This document shows, piece after piece, positions 36,129 through 45,734 of a stretch of DNA of 64,000 nucleotides. The notes beneath the pieces are model-generated. The model did not search any database. It was not told where the DNA came from and worked only from the letters and a program-made list of their open reading frames with translations. The stretch is from Nemertoderma westbladi (Eukaryota > Xenacoelomorpha > Nemertodermatida > Nemertodermatidae). The stretch is from NCBI GenBank assembly GCA_032718475.1, contig JAUCBJ010009096.1, forward strand, positions 1-64,000, written 5' to 3'. The first letter of the stretch is position 1. Each line of letters opens with the position of its first letter. The translations under genes and the position numbers were made by a program.

Positions 36129-38736
36129 GTTCTAATGAGCTGAGGAGCCGCTGGGCTCCCTCTAATGATTCTGAGAGTACTCCTAAGTCATCAGCAAAGT
36201 CTAGATCAGTTAGGTACTTGGCAGGATTTCCTCGACTTCTGGAGCCAGTAGGTGGAGTTATCATCACCCCATCATCATTATGATGATCTAAGGACATGCG
36301 TAGAACATAGTCAACCACAATAATGAACAAGAATGGTGCAAGTGTGTCTCCTTGGAGGACGCCCCATAACACTTCAAATGGTTCTGTGTCACCGTCAACA
36401 GTAGACACAAATGTTGTCGAACCATCGTATACTGATCTGATTGCTGCAATAATTTCATCAGGAATCCCATATAATGAAAGTATGCTGAACATACGTGAGC
36501 GAGAGACTGAATCAAAGGCCTTGAAGAAGTCAACAAAGATAACAGCCAGATGCCTGTCTTTCTTTTTTGATAACTCTTCAATTATCCTTCTAAGTGCCAA
36601 AATGGGCTCCATGGTCCCACGACCTTTACGGAACCCATTCTGATTTCCACGTAGCAGTCTCTCAATGGGATCCCTGATGCGATTTAATAGAATTCTATTG
36701 TATAGTTTTGCAGCAATCGAGATCAATGAGATTCCCCGAAAAGAACCATAGAGTGTTAGGTTGCCCTTCTTGGGAACTGGCACCAACTTATTTGTTTTCA
36801 TTTCTTGTGGGACTCTTGTTGTACGGTACATGTCTACTATGATGGGATAGATGAGCTTTAAACACTCAGGTATTTTAAAGACCTCAGGGGGAACACCATC
36901 TACTCCACTGGCACGATTGGTCTTAATGCTCTTTGCAGCAGCCTTCACTTCTGCAAAGGAGATATCGCCAATGGGAATATCTGGGAGTACAGACTCAGAC
37001 ACTTTTACTTCTATAAAGTTATCAGGCAATACCCTGTCATTATTGAGGAGCTTTTCAAAGTGGGCTTTCCAGCCATTGAGGCGATCGGCTGGTGATTCAG
37101 CCTTAACCTTGGTGGTTGGTTGGCTTTTCCGCCCAGTAAGCAGATTGATCGATTTCCATGCCTGGGATGATTGCCTGCTGTCGTCAGCATCATTGATGGC
37201 ATCAACCTGTTGGTTTATTAGCTCCTGTAGATTAACAGAGTACTGCCTGTTCAGGGACCTAGATGCAGCTTTAACTGCATTCTTGGCCGCTGTAGTCTGT
37301 TTGAGTCGGGACTCTTTCTGCGCCTTATGAAGGTCATTTCGGCACTTCTGAATTTTGTTGTCAGTCCAGGGGGCCCTTTTCCTGTTTCGAGGGTATACAG
37401 GAACTGTTTCTGCAGCTGCTAACTTAACTGCTTCTGTAAAGGCAGTATAGCCCTCACAGTGATCTGCCGCATCAGAGGCAAGAGCCTCATACCTGTTGCT
37501 CAGCTGTAGTGTGAAGCTGGATCTCACACTTGGCTGTTGCAACAGAGAGGACCAGTCATGCCGTGGCAAGGCAGATTTCGTTGTTCTGCTAGCACGCAGA
37601 CTAAGTCTTACCTTGGCCACAATAAGGCGATGATCACTGGAGAAGGGTCGAAGTGTAAATGCATTACAGTCTTGTATAGAGCTCCTGTATTTCCTACGAA
37701 ACAGAATATGGTCTATCTGGGACTTGTGACCACTGGGTCCACTATGTGTCCATAGCTTTCCAGTTCGCTTCTTGAACTGGGTTCCAGCCGAAAACAATCC
37801 ATTTCCAGAGATAAAATCCTGAAGATGGACAGAATTTCGGTTAACACTATTGCTATAGACCCAGGGCGATGTAGGTGATTGATGCAGACTTGCATTAAAG
37901 TCTCCCAGGAATGTTAAGAATGCATGCTGATCCACTCCATCAGTTGCTGCTTGTAGATTGTGGTAGAAATTTTCCACCTCCTCTACAGGGGCAACACTAG
38001 TTGGAGAGTAGCACACAATCAGAACCACCTTAGGAAACTTCTTAGCCAGTCTTCCAGAACATGAGAAGTGGCTACGGATGATGCGGTTAGAGATTTGGTC
38101 TATTTTGTCCAATGCTGCATGTGCAGTTGGATTCATCAATAGACCAATTCCACCATTGCCACTATCATCTGCTGACGCGAGGGCGAGTCGCCAACCGCCC
38201 CCCATGTCCTTAATCAGAACCTCATCAGTCTGTCCAGTCTGCATTCGGTGCTCTTGAACACCCACTGCGCTAAGAGAAAGCTTATCTGCCAAGGCAGTCA
38301 GCTCACCTTGTCGCATTGGGGACCCGAGTGTTAGGGTGTTTACTGAGGCAAGTCTAGTGACTTGCCTCAGATTCACCAATGGCTTTGTTGGTCGGGGTGG
38401 AACATGAGAGTAGCCTCCAACTCCAGAATCCCTCTCCCCATCACAATCTGACCTCCCTGGTGACCCAGGGTTTGGGCCAGAAAGGTCATCAGGAAAGGGA
38501 CTCAAAGAATTGTTGGCTGCTCTCTCTCCAGTAGGGGGTGAGACAGGCAGCCGGTCAGGAGTTAACTGACGCCTGTGAGGTCGATTGTGTCCGGTAATTC
38601 CACTGGCCTCTAGTGGCCGGACCTCCGCATTGCTAATGTAATCCATAGTGGGGGTTGGGGGGTGCTTTTTTGCCGAGTCAGCTCTCGGGGCAAATACCAC
38701 ACCCTGGTTTGCCATTCCACAGGGTGGGTGTCGCAA
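36067..38736 (-). pseudogene. RTE-like endonuclease-reverse transcriptase, main part
   Basis: An 889-residue frame. Residues 1-130 are proline/serine-rich and unrecognised. The APE-like endonuclease spans about 131-378: VGVQEHR (catalytic E162), FLGDFNA (278-281), QIDHIL (340-345) and SSDHRLI (367-369). The RT spans about 600-889: NRASGVDGVPPEVF, GSFRGISL, GNQNGFRKGRGT, IFVDFFKAFDS (734-743), GVLQGDTLAPFLF (792-804) and DLDFADDL (844-851). It nicks target DNA and primes reverse transcription on it. The frame is lost just after SSVGLFIN because a short duplicated block (TTAATAAAAAGAC twice) makes the segment one base longer than in the copy at 697-1692. Start: the first ATG at 38,736; a second ATG 30 codons later is equally possible. 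Confidence 0.88.
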
Positions 38737-39132
38737 TGGAGTCAGATATGAGGCCCATCACCCATATCTACTCTGGCGTACATTACCCACCAATGGCTGT
38801 TGCAGCTCATCTGCTGGGTCATGCCCTGTACCCTTGCTGCCAGGTGCAGGTCGCAGTGAAGTGCCCTCAGAGTGGACATGAGAACACTCTACTCCTAACC
38901 AGCCATTGGTAGATCACCATCTGCCTGGTCAGGCCATATACCCCTGCCTCCAAGTATATGGGTCCTTAATCCAGGACCAAGGGCGTCCTTATCACAGAAC
39001 GAAGGGGGTCCTAGTTACAGGACCAGATTTGCCCTAGTAAGAGGGTCTATGCAGCTACAGGTGGCACCTCCTTTATGCTGCATGGAGGTGGCAAGTTTTC
39101 TTGATCAATGACCTAGAATACCTGACCTGACC

Positions 39133-39420
39133 TCATGCCTACCCGTTGTAATTAGTATAATTAGTATGTATATTTAGACCTAAAAGGAACAGTTAGTATT
39201 TAACTGAAAATAAGCATAGTTTTTGGAGATTATACAGTAAAGATCAATCGAATAATACAAAGTATCCTACGGCTATTTCTGCCATCGAATCCAGTCCCCC
39301 ACCTCCGGTGGGTCATACACCGTGCTAGACTGGCTTCAGCTGTGTTCATTTGTATTCGGCTGTCAGGTATTAATAGACATAAATTAGCAGGTTAAACTGT
39401 TAAAAGGTCTAAAAGCGCGA
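39133..39420. repeat. Duplicated segment, copy 2, right half
   Basis: Starts with the right TSD and continues TTGTAATTAGTATAATTAG, AAAGGAACAGTTAGTATT, GATCAATCGAATAATACA, GAATCCAGTC, AGACTGGCTTCAGC and GGTCTAAAAGCGCGAACA, all collinear with 32,145-32,482. Joining this to 34,955-35,373 recreates the layout of copy 1. Confidence 0.75.
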
Positions 39421-39560
39421 ACAGAGATGAGCAGGTTACAGTGGCGGGCTTTTCTAACCAAACAATAAACGATCACTTTACCAATTGAGGGAAAGGAGCA
39501 GGTTACAGAGGCGCGGGTTTTCCTAACCAAAACAATAAACGATCACTTTTTCTAAACAAA
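39421..39560. repeat. 68 bp dispersed tandem unit, cluster 3
   Basis: Two copies: GAGCAGGTTACAGTGGCGGG, CTAACCAAACAATAAACG, then CACTTTACCAATTGAGGG and a second unit. Same position relative to the duplicated segment as cluster 2. Confidence 0.8.
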
Positions 39561-39672
39561 TAAAACAATATTGGCATTGTTGATCTTGACGATGGTAGAG
39601 TAGGCAGGCTGTAGGCATGGTATAATAAATATCATAATAGTCCCTATAAGTAATCAATTACAACCAAGGTGT

Positions 39673-40707
39673 ACTAAATAACAGGTGATGCAGCGAGCGG
39701 ATTTATGAAATTAGCGTGGGCCAATCTTTTCCCTATTTATGGCACTATTTTCATAATATTTCCTTAGAAACTTATTTTTTGCTACTTTGGTTTGGTGGAT
39801 ATGATGACTATGGTTTATAGAAATGTAATAAAAAGTGTTTCTGGAATTTTTATCTTGTAGTTGCCAAGGTAACCGGGTGCAAAGTTCAAACTTTGTTCGC
39901 CTGTAATTCAAGACAATGAGGGATTCTGTTCTTGAGATTTGGTAGGTGAGTAAAGGGAATAAAAGTCTCAGAATATTTTACATAAATTTTTTTTTCAATC
40001 CCGTTTCCATGGTGATGGGTATTTCGATAATTTGCCATTATGACCGCCAGTGAGAAATTGGGCTACTATTTACTATTTATTTCATTTGCACCTGATGCCT
40101 GGTGGCTGTCCTTTGTTTCTAATAATTCCAAACCGAACTTTAATATTCTGGAATGTAAAAATCATGCTGTCACAAGTCTTTCTATCTGATTGGACAGTTT
40201 TGGTTATTATCACATATTGACCCTCATAACTGTCATTCACAATTGATGATTTATAAAAAATAATTTATAAGATTTATTAACTTACTATTTTGACTGACAA
40301 ACCGAATTGACAAACCGAATACAAATGGTGTTCTATAGATTTGGTAGAATTTTATTCAGATTTGTCATTGTACTTATTACCCCGGCAACGGGTCTGCAAA
40401 CAAATTCTAATGTAAAATATTCTGATACAGTGATAGACTTTTATTCCCTTTACTCACCTACCAAATCTCAAGAACAGAATCCCTCGTCTTGAATTACAGG
40501 CGCGCAAAGTAAAAATAAACAACAAGATAAAAATCCCAGAAACACTTTTTATTATATTTCTATGAATTCTAGTCATCATATCCACCTAACAAAACTAGCA
40601 TTAAAGAAGTTTCTAAGGAAATATTATGAAAATAGTCCCCTAAATAGGGAAAAGATCGGCCCACGCTAATTTCAGCAATCCGCTCCCTGCATGACCTGTT
40701 ATTTAGT
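39673..40707. mobile_element. Foldback element with arms of about 350 bp
   Basis: The left arm (39,673 to about 40,040) and right arm (about 40,355-40,707) are inverted copies at roughly 85-90% by eye. The outer ends are ACTAAATAACAGGT and its complement. Shared internal landmarks include TTAGCGTGGGCC, TTTCATAATATTTCCTTAG, AAAAAGTGTTTCTGG and TCTTGAGATTTGGTAGGTG. The spacer of about 300 bp has no coding potential; short open frames in the arms are mirror shadows. It is a non-autonomous DNA transposon or foldback element of unknown superfamily. A target duplication is not evident. Confidence 0.82.
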
Positions 40708-40715
40708 CAAGACAG

Positions 40716-41246
40716 CTGGTCAATGTTGCATAGTACAGTACCGTAAAAACTACTCTATGCTATGGTTCCACGTCATTACCTAAGACTCAGCATCGCATCA
40801 GCACCACACAACCAAATTCCGCACGTCTATAATGACTGAATGAGGCCTTACCCGTTCCGTTACATATCTGCGTATTACGTATCATAGCTGTATACAGGTA
40901 TACACTGATACAGGTAGGCCTATATGGCTACTACAGAGTACAGTCTGACAGTAGGCCTAATACTACATACTACTATACTGTAATACCGATACCGGTACAA
41001 CTAAAAACAGAAGAACAGTAGTAGAGTAGTAGCAGTGCAGTACTGCAGTAGGTACTACTGTACTAGGTAGGGCCTACCGGTCTGCCGGTGTAGCAGGAGA
41101 ATTTGCCCCCTGTGGAATCTGTCCCCTGGTCCCCACGGGCATAATCTCCTACCGTAGGAGATTATGTCCCCCCAGTCAGCCGGTCTCATTTGTCATTCTC
41201 CTAGGAATAGGAACCGTACCGGTACTGCCTTTGTGCCTATCAGCCT
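40716..41246. other. Degenerate repeat-like DNA with a perfect hairpin
   Basis: Scattered TAGGCCTA, TACTGTA and ACCGGTAC motifs suggest decayed relatives of the first satellite. At 41,140-41,166 there is a perfect inverted repeat with 13 bp arms and one central base (CATAATCTCCTAC and its complement). Flanking CCCC-rich blocks (TTTGCCCCCTG, CTGTCCCCTGG, TATGTCCCCCC) repeat around it. No gene seen. Confidence 0.6.
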
Positions 41247-41563
41247 GGGAAACTCGATGCAAAACCCGCCTTGGCTAATTACAGAATTAACAATTAATAC
41301 AGTAATATCTCGCCTCCTCCATGTTAAATTCTAAATTTAGGGAAAGGAGCAGGTTACAGTCAGACAGTGGCACGTTATTCTGTTATTTTATCCAAAACAA
41401 TAAACTAAACACATTCAGACATTAGAACAGGTTACATTTTATTTTTGAAGTACCGTAATCCCAGTAGGCCTAATCCTGTAATCAGCTGTTATTTGCGTCG
41501 AATTTCCCCTGCAGAGGGATGAATTTTTATTGTGTCCAGTTTCCCCCCCCCCCCTCCCCCCCC
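41247..41563. mobile_element. MITE with G/C-run termini, copy B
   Basis: Starts GGGAAACTCGATGCAAAACC and ends TTGTGTCCAGTTTCCC followed by a C run of 21 bases with one T (41,543-41,563). Terminal inverted repeats therefore read G(n)AAACTGGACGCAA. The interior contains GGGAAAGGAGCAGGTTACAG, CCAAAACAATAAAC and ATCAGCTGTTATTTGCGTCG, as in copies C and D. No coding capacity. Confidence 0.8.
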
Positions 41564-41569
41564 GTATGC

Positions 41570-42076
41570 TAAGTGATTTTTTTGTGCGCCGAACGCGACG
41601 CGGCGCAGAAAAAAATGTGCGCCTGCGCAGTCGAAAACAGTGCAAAATCCGCGTGCGCAGCAGAAAAACTGCGCGAGATTGGCGCGCGCAGCAGAAATTC
41701 TGCGCGAGATTGGCGCGCGCAGCAGAAATTCTGCGCGAGATTGGCGCGCACAGCAGAAATACTGCGCGAAATCTCCTACCACGTACCTGCCTGCCTACTG
41801 CTGTACTGGCCTAAAGCACACCAAGCAGCCAAGTCAGCAAGTAGCAAGTAGGTGGCTTATTATTTCAGTATTTCTAGGGGCCTACTGACTTAGTGCTGTA
41901 ATGCAAGTCTGAGCCGTGCTATCAATTTTCTGCGCCTGTCGCGCCGCGCTCCAAATTTTCTGCGCCTGCGCGCTGCGCGGCGCTGCGCTCTCAATTTTCT
42001 GCGCCTGCTCCAAATTCTGGAAAAAATTGTGCGCCGAACGCGTTCGGCGTACATGCCCTACTTAGCAGAATGGCCT
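41570..42076. repeat. CpG-rich patch with 31 bp tandem repeat
   Basis: At about 41,660-41,775 there are 3.5 copies of a 31 bp unit containing CTGCGCGAGATTGGCGCGCG and CAGCAGAAATT. Each unit junction forms a dyad CGCGCAGCAGAAATTCTGCGCG-like (7 bp arms). The motif GTGCGCCGAACGCG occurs at both edges (about 41,583 and 42,029), and TTTTCTGCGCCTG recurs at 41,927-42,007. Composition is far richer in CpG than the surroundings. Open frames here are repeat translation on both strands. Confidence 0.75.
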
Positions 42077-42095
42077 CCCCCCCCCCCCCCCCCCC
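42077..42095. repeat. Poly-C tract (19 C)
   Basis: Uninterrupted C run followed by TATCTG. The same CCCCCCTATCTG junction occurs at the right end of MITE copy C (42,618-42,629), so this may mark a lost copy of that MITE end. Confidence 0.8.
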
Positions 42096-42323
42096 TATCT
42101 GCAGCCTATTGCCTACGGCTGATTTTGGGGACCGACCGTTTCTAATTGTTATTCTACAGCTGCGCACCGGCACCGCCTATCCCTATATGGAATATTGAAT
42201 ATTGACAAAACATATTATTACATACATAATATTGTTGATTAACACAAAGCGCTCCACACGGGCTGACGGGTTCTGGTTAACGTTAAACGAAAAGCGCGCC
42301 AGCCATGACAAGACAGGCTGACA

Positions 42324-42623
42324 GGGGGGAAACTGGACGCAAAACCCGCCTTGGCGAATTAATACCGTATCCCGCCTCAATGTTAAATTCTCAATTGGAA
42401 AGGAACAGGTTACAGTGGCACGTTATTTTAACCAAAACAGTAAACTAAACACAATAGAACAGGTTAGGCCTACCGGTACTGTTTTATTTATGAGAATATT
42501 CAATGAATATTCTAATGAATATTCGACGCAAATAATAGATGAATATTATTCATCTATTATTTGCGTCGAATTTCCCGTGGAGAGGGATGAATTTTTATTG
42601 CGTCCAGTTGCCAGTTTCCCCCC
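42324..42623. mobile_element. MITE with G/C-run termini, copy C (intact, 300 bp)
   Basis: Begins GGGGGGAAACTGGACGC and ends CCAGTTTCCCCCC, giving G6/C6 termini. The interior shows the family order: AAAACCCGCCTTGGCG, GGAACAGGTTACAGTGGC, CCAAAACAGTAAAC, a hairpin-bearing part and GAGGGATGAATTTTTATTGC. There is a short duplication at the right end (GTCCAGTTGCCAGTTT). No transposase. No clear target duplication, perhaps because the target itself was G/C-run sequence. Confidence 0.85.
42521..42571. repeat. Perfect 24 bp inverted repeat, 3-base loop
   Basis: Arms 42,521-42,544 and 42,548-42,571 are perfectly complementary (outer end ATTCGACGCAAATAATAG), with loop ATT. It lies within MITE copy C and appears to be an inverted duplication of the ATTTGCGTCGAAT block that is single in copies B and D. 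Confidence 0.92.
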
Positions 42624-42661
42624 TATCTGGATGACATTCAATGCGCGCCAACCGGGTGACA

Positions 42662-43266
42662 GACCGAACGTAATTAGGATCGAATGTAACATAGTTTTTA
42701 CGAATCGTACACTGATCGTATGTAACTTTAATTATGTTACATTGGATCCTATAACTATGTTACATTCGATCTACAAATTACTAAGTTCGAATGTAACATA
42801 CATTTATTTCAGTCTGTCAGTTGTGTTTTGATTTCAGGAGTTAACCGATGAAATGCTTCGTTTATTTACAGGAAGGAACAGTTTGGTGTTGGTGAGTTGA
42901 GTACAAAACAAAGAGCCAAGACCCAATTAAGTAGCCTGCATAATCTTGTAACATGTGTTAACTTTCGTTTATTGTTTTGGTTCCCCCAACACGCCTCTGT
43001 AACCTGCTCCTTTCAGCCTTTAAATAAAGGTAACCTGCATAATCTTGTAACATGTTTTAACTTTCTGACTTTCGTTTATTGTTTTGGTTCCCCCAACACG
43101 CCTCAGTTACCTGCTCCTTTAAATCTGTAAATGGCAATGTTACATTCGAACTTAGTAATTTGTAGATCGAATGTAACATAGTTATAGGATCCAATGTAAC
43201 ATAGTTATTGCGGTTACGTTCGATACGCAATAACTAAGTTACATTCGATCCTGATTACGTTCGGTC
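42662..43266. mobile_element. Foldback element with arms of about 130 bp
   Basis: Left arm 42,662-42,799 and right arm 43,138-43,266 are inverted. Outer ends GACCGAACGTAAT; inner ends AAGTTCGAATGTAACAT. Within each arm the motif ATGTTACATTCGATC or its complement repeats several times. The spacer (42,800-43,137) holds a two-copy tandem duplication of about 95 bp that includes an inverted copy of the dispersed 68 bp unit (CCTGCATAATCTTGTAACATG at 42,936 and 43,031). No coding potential. Confidence 0.78.
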
Positions 43267-44706
43267 ATGTATCCGCGCTTATCTTATCGTATCTTATCTA
43301 TCTGTTTTCCGGCTCATCCCTGTTTGGGGGCCTCCATCCTACTGTCCTATACTATTATTAGGCCTATAGTCTATTCCCTACTGCTGAACCTGATCAGCTG
43401 ACTGCACTGCAACCTTCCTGCTTACAGGCTTAAGCCGCTGTATACCTTGTAGTAGGGTGTATTCCTATTCCTACTGGATGTGCCCTTCGCGCAGCACGCG
43501 AAAAAACAAAAAACTGTCTTTTCTAGAAAGATACTTCATCTAAAGCGGAATTTCAGTGATGGATAAAACACGGTCTCGGTCCTGAAACACCTATGTGTAG
43601 TCGCTGCTCCATGGTAATGGAATTACCCACGAGGAAGTCCCGTTCTATACGTCGACCTCACGCCCATCAATTCACGTGGAATTGTGGCATTTTAAGTCAA
43701 TTACGAAAATTATTTTTAAGCAATTCAGCAATTATTACACAGTGCGTATTTTTAGGAATTGTGGCATTTTATGTACTAATTAATATTTTTAATTTAATCA
43801 ATTCAATACATCAATAATTAAATAAATTTTTTCATTATTTGGCATTACTTAATAGTTAATTAGCAGTTTTAGTTAATTAGGTAATTATATAGAATATTAC
43901 TGTAATGGAGATTAGTTTATTGTTTTGGTTAGAAAACACCACCACTGTAACCTGCTTCTTTTGCCACAGGTACGAATATGAATGATAACCGAATCAGATC
44001 ACATCTTGGATCTTGTATTGTTTTTCTATCGTTATTCCTGTATTACTACTATTATGTTAATAAACAAACTTTAAAATAATTAGATTTCTTAATCACAGAA
44101 TCAAGGGCATAGACTGATAGAGAAATTGCTTTTGGAACAACAATACTTTTAAAAGGGAATGGTGTGGTTTAGGGGCGGTAGCGCACTAACTAAATAGGTG
44201 GGGGTTTGGGCAGTTGGGAGCAACTTATTTTGAATCAAAATTATAAGTTAACGTTCTAAGTATTTTGTTATAGGAAGCCGGTAAATTGACCAAATTTCTA
44301 AGTGATTTCCTCTAGGAAGCGGTAAATTGATCAAAAATACATAATTTTACAAGTTGTTTGCCACGGGAAAGGGGAAAAATGACATTAAAAGAAATTCAAA
44401 ATGGAGGCCCCCAAACAGGAACATCCCTGTTTTCCCACCAGACAAGTGTTTTAGACACATTCGTTTTTTATAGCGTTTCAGTGCCCCCCAAACCGGAAAT
44501 TTCCAATCGCTCAATGTAATGTATATGCAGGTATATACGTCTTCCAGTTTCCAATACGGCAATAATACGGTACTGTAGTAAGCCTATCGGTATTACCGGT
44601 AGTACCCGTATGTAAAATTTAAATTGTTAGGCTTAGGCATATAATTGACACTGAGAAAGCATATCACCTGCCCTGCTTACGGTCTAACGGAACATCGGTA
44701 ATAATT
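43267..44706. other. Upstream of PTBP gene, no other gene seen
   Basis: AT-rich sequence upstream of the PTBP-family start. CCCTGTTTGGGGGCCTCCAT at about 43,318 recurs inverted (ATGGAGGCCCCCAAACAGG) at about 44,401. A single inverted 68 bp-type unit lies at 43,915-43,970. GGAAGC(C)GGTAAATTGA repeats at 44,273 and 44,316. An in-frame stop at 44,620 limits the first coding exon. No confident promoter motif was found. A minus-strand 71-codon frame at 44,347-44,562 is unrecognised and not called. Confidence 0.45.
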
Positions 44707-45710
44707 ATGTTTCAAACGCCCCAACATTTACTACCTGACTCCAACAGTAATGTTTCCTGGAACTCTGGTTACGGTGGCAGCCCGGGACCGACTGGTTCCC
44801 AGGGGCGTGGAAACTTCGGCCAGTCCGGTGGGCCGCCCCAAGGAACGGGGAGCTATAGCCAGTCTGGAGGGGGGCCCGGGGGTAACTACGGGCCTCGGTC
44901 CGGGGACCACGACCAACCCAACGACTTCGGTTCGCCAGTGAAGCGCGGTCCCGGGAGCATGGACGGGGGCGGGGATTCGGACGGCCGGGGGGACGGCGGT
45001 TCGAAGAGACGGAGGGTCGAAGGCGACGGTCATCAGGAACCCTCGAGGGTCGTACACATACGGAACGTGTTGGATTCAATCTCCGAGATCGAAATAATAG
45101 ACTTCGGTCAGCCCTTCGGGATCATCTCTAATATTCTCATGTCGAGGCAGAAAGGAATGGCGTTTATTGAGTTTGAGAATATCGATGGCGCTATTGCTAT
45201 GGTACGTCACTACTCGCAGCGATCGCCAATGCTCGGGAATCGAGTTGTATTGATTCAGTATTCAGTTAATAAGTTCCTACGGATGCACGGCCGCTCGGGT
45301 ATCGAGCAGTATCTGCGCAATCGCCAACCCCCACACCCCCAGGGACCCCCGCTGTACAACGGCCCCCCAATGTATCCCCAGCAACCCTACAACAACCCCC
45401 AGCAACCCTACAACAACCCCCAACCTTACAACCCACCGCCCCCAAGCAACGCATCTACATCACAGAGCCAGTCCGGCCCCAAGGTTCTCCACGTTACCGT
45501 AGAGAACATGGTCTACCCCATTAATCTGGACACTCTCCATCTGATATTCTCTCGCAGTGGATCGGTTTCTAGACTGAAGACTTTCACTAAAAACAACCAG
45601 TTTCAGGGACTTGTAGAATACGATAGGGCGGAGGCTGCAAACACGGCTAAGATGACTTTGGACGGCCAGAATATCTACAATGGCTGCTGCACTATACGGA
45701 TTCAGTTCAG
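44707..45710 (+). CDS. PTBP: PTBP/hnRNP L-family RNA-binding protein, coding exon 1
   Basis: Encodes residues 1-334 and two bases of codon 335. Residues 1-98 are Gly/Ser/Pro-rich and disordered; SKRRRVEG (99-106) is a likely nuclear signal. RRM1 spans about 113-190 (SRVVHIRNV, QKGMAFIEFEN). A Pro/Gln/Tyr linker follows (QQPYNNP twice), then RRM2 from about 258 (VLHVTVENMVYPI, KTFTKNNQFQGLVEY, DGQNIYNGCCTIRIQF). The RRM2 strings match PTBP RRM2 closely. The family binds pyrimidine-rich RNA and controls splicing in the nucleus. The start is the first in-frame ATG after an in-frame stop at 44,620; additional 5' non-coding exons cannot be excluded. Donor: TTCAG|GTATAT, phase 2. GC-rich codon use contrasts with the AT-rich surroundings. 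Confidence 0.92.
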
Positions 45711-45734
45711 GTATATAATTATACGATCTATAGT

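Larger units (their letters stand above)
35374..39132 (-). mobile_element. RTE-like LINE, near full length (3.76 kb)
   Basis: Flanked by the 10 bp direct repeat TCATGCCTAC (35,364-35,373 and 39,133-39,142). On the minus strand: a 5' region of about 400 bases starting GAGGTCAGGTCAGG, one long ORF with APE-type endonuclease and RT, a C-terminal region, a 30-base 3' UTR and a (TAG)n tail. Size, single ORF, very short 3' UTR and simple-repeat tail fit RTE-type LINEs; assignment to a named clade needs a phylogeny. One frameshift near 36.1 kb breaks the ORF. The unoccupied version of its target is visible in the duplicated segment near 32,145. Confidence 0.9.

Noticed and set aside
41489-41888. Overlapping Arg/Ala-rich frames on both strands
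   Set aside because: They arise from the GC-rich 31 bp repeat and lack any independent support.
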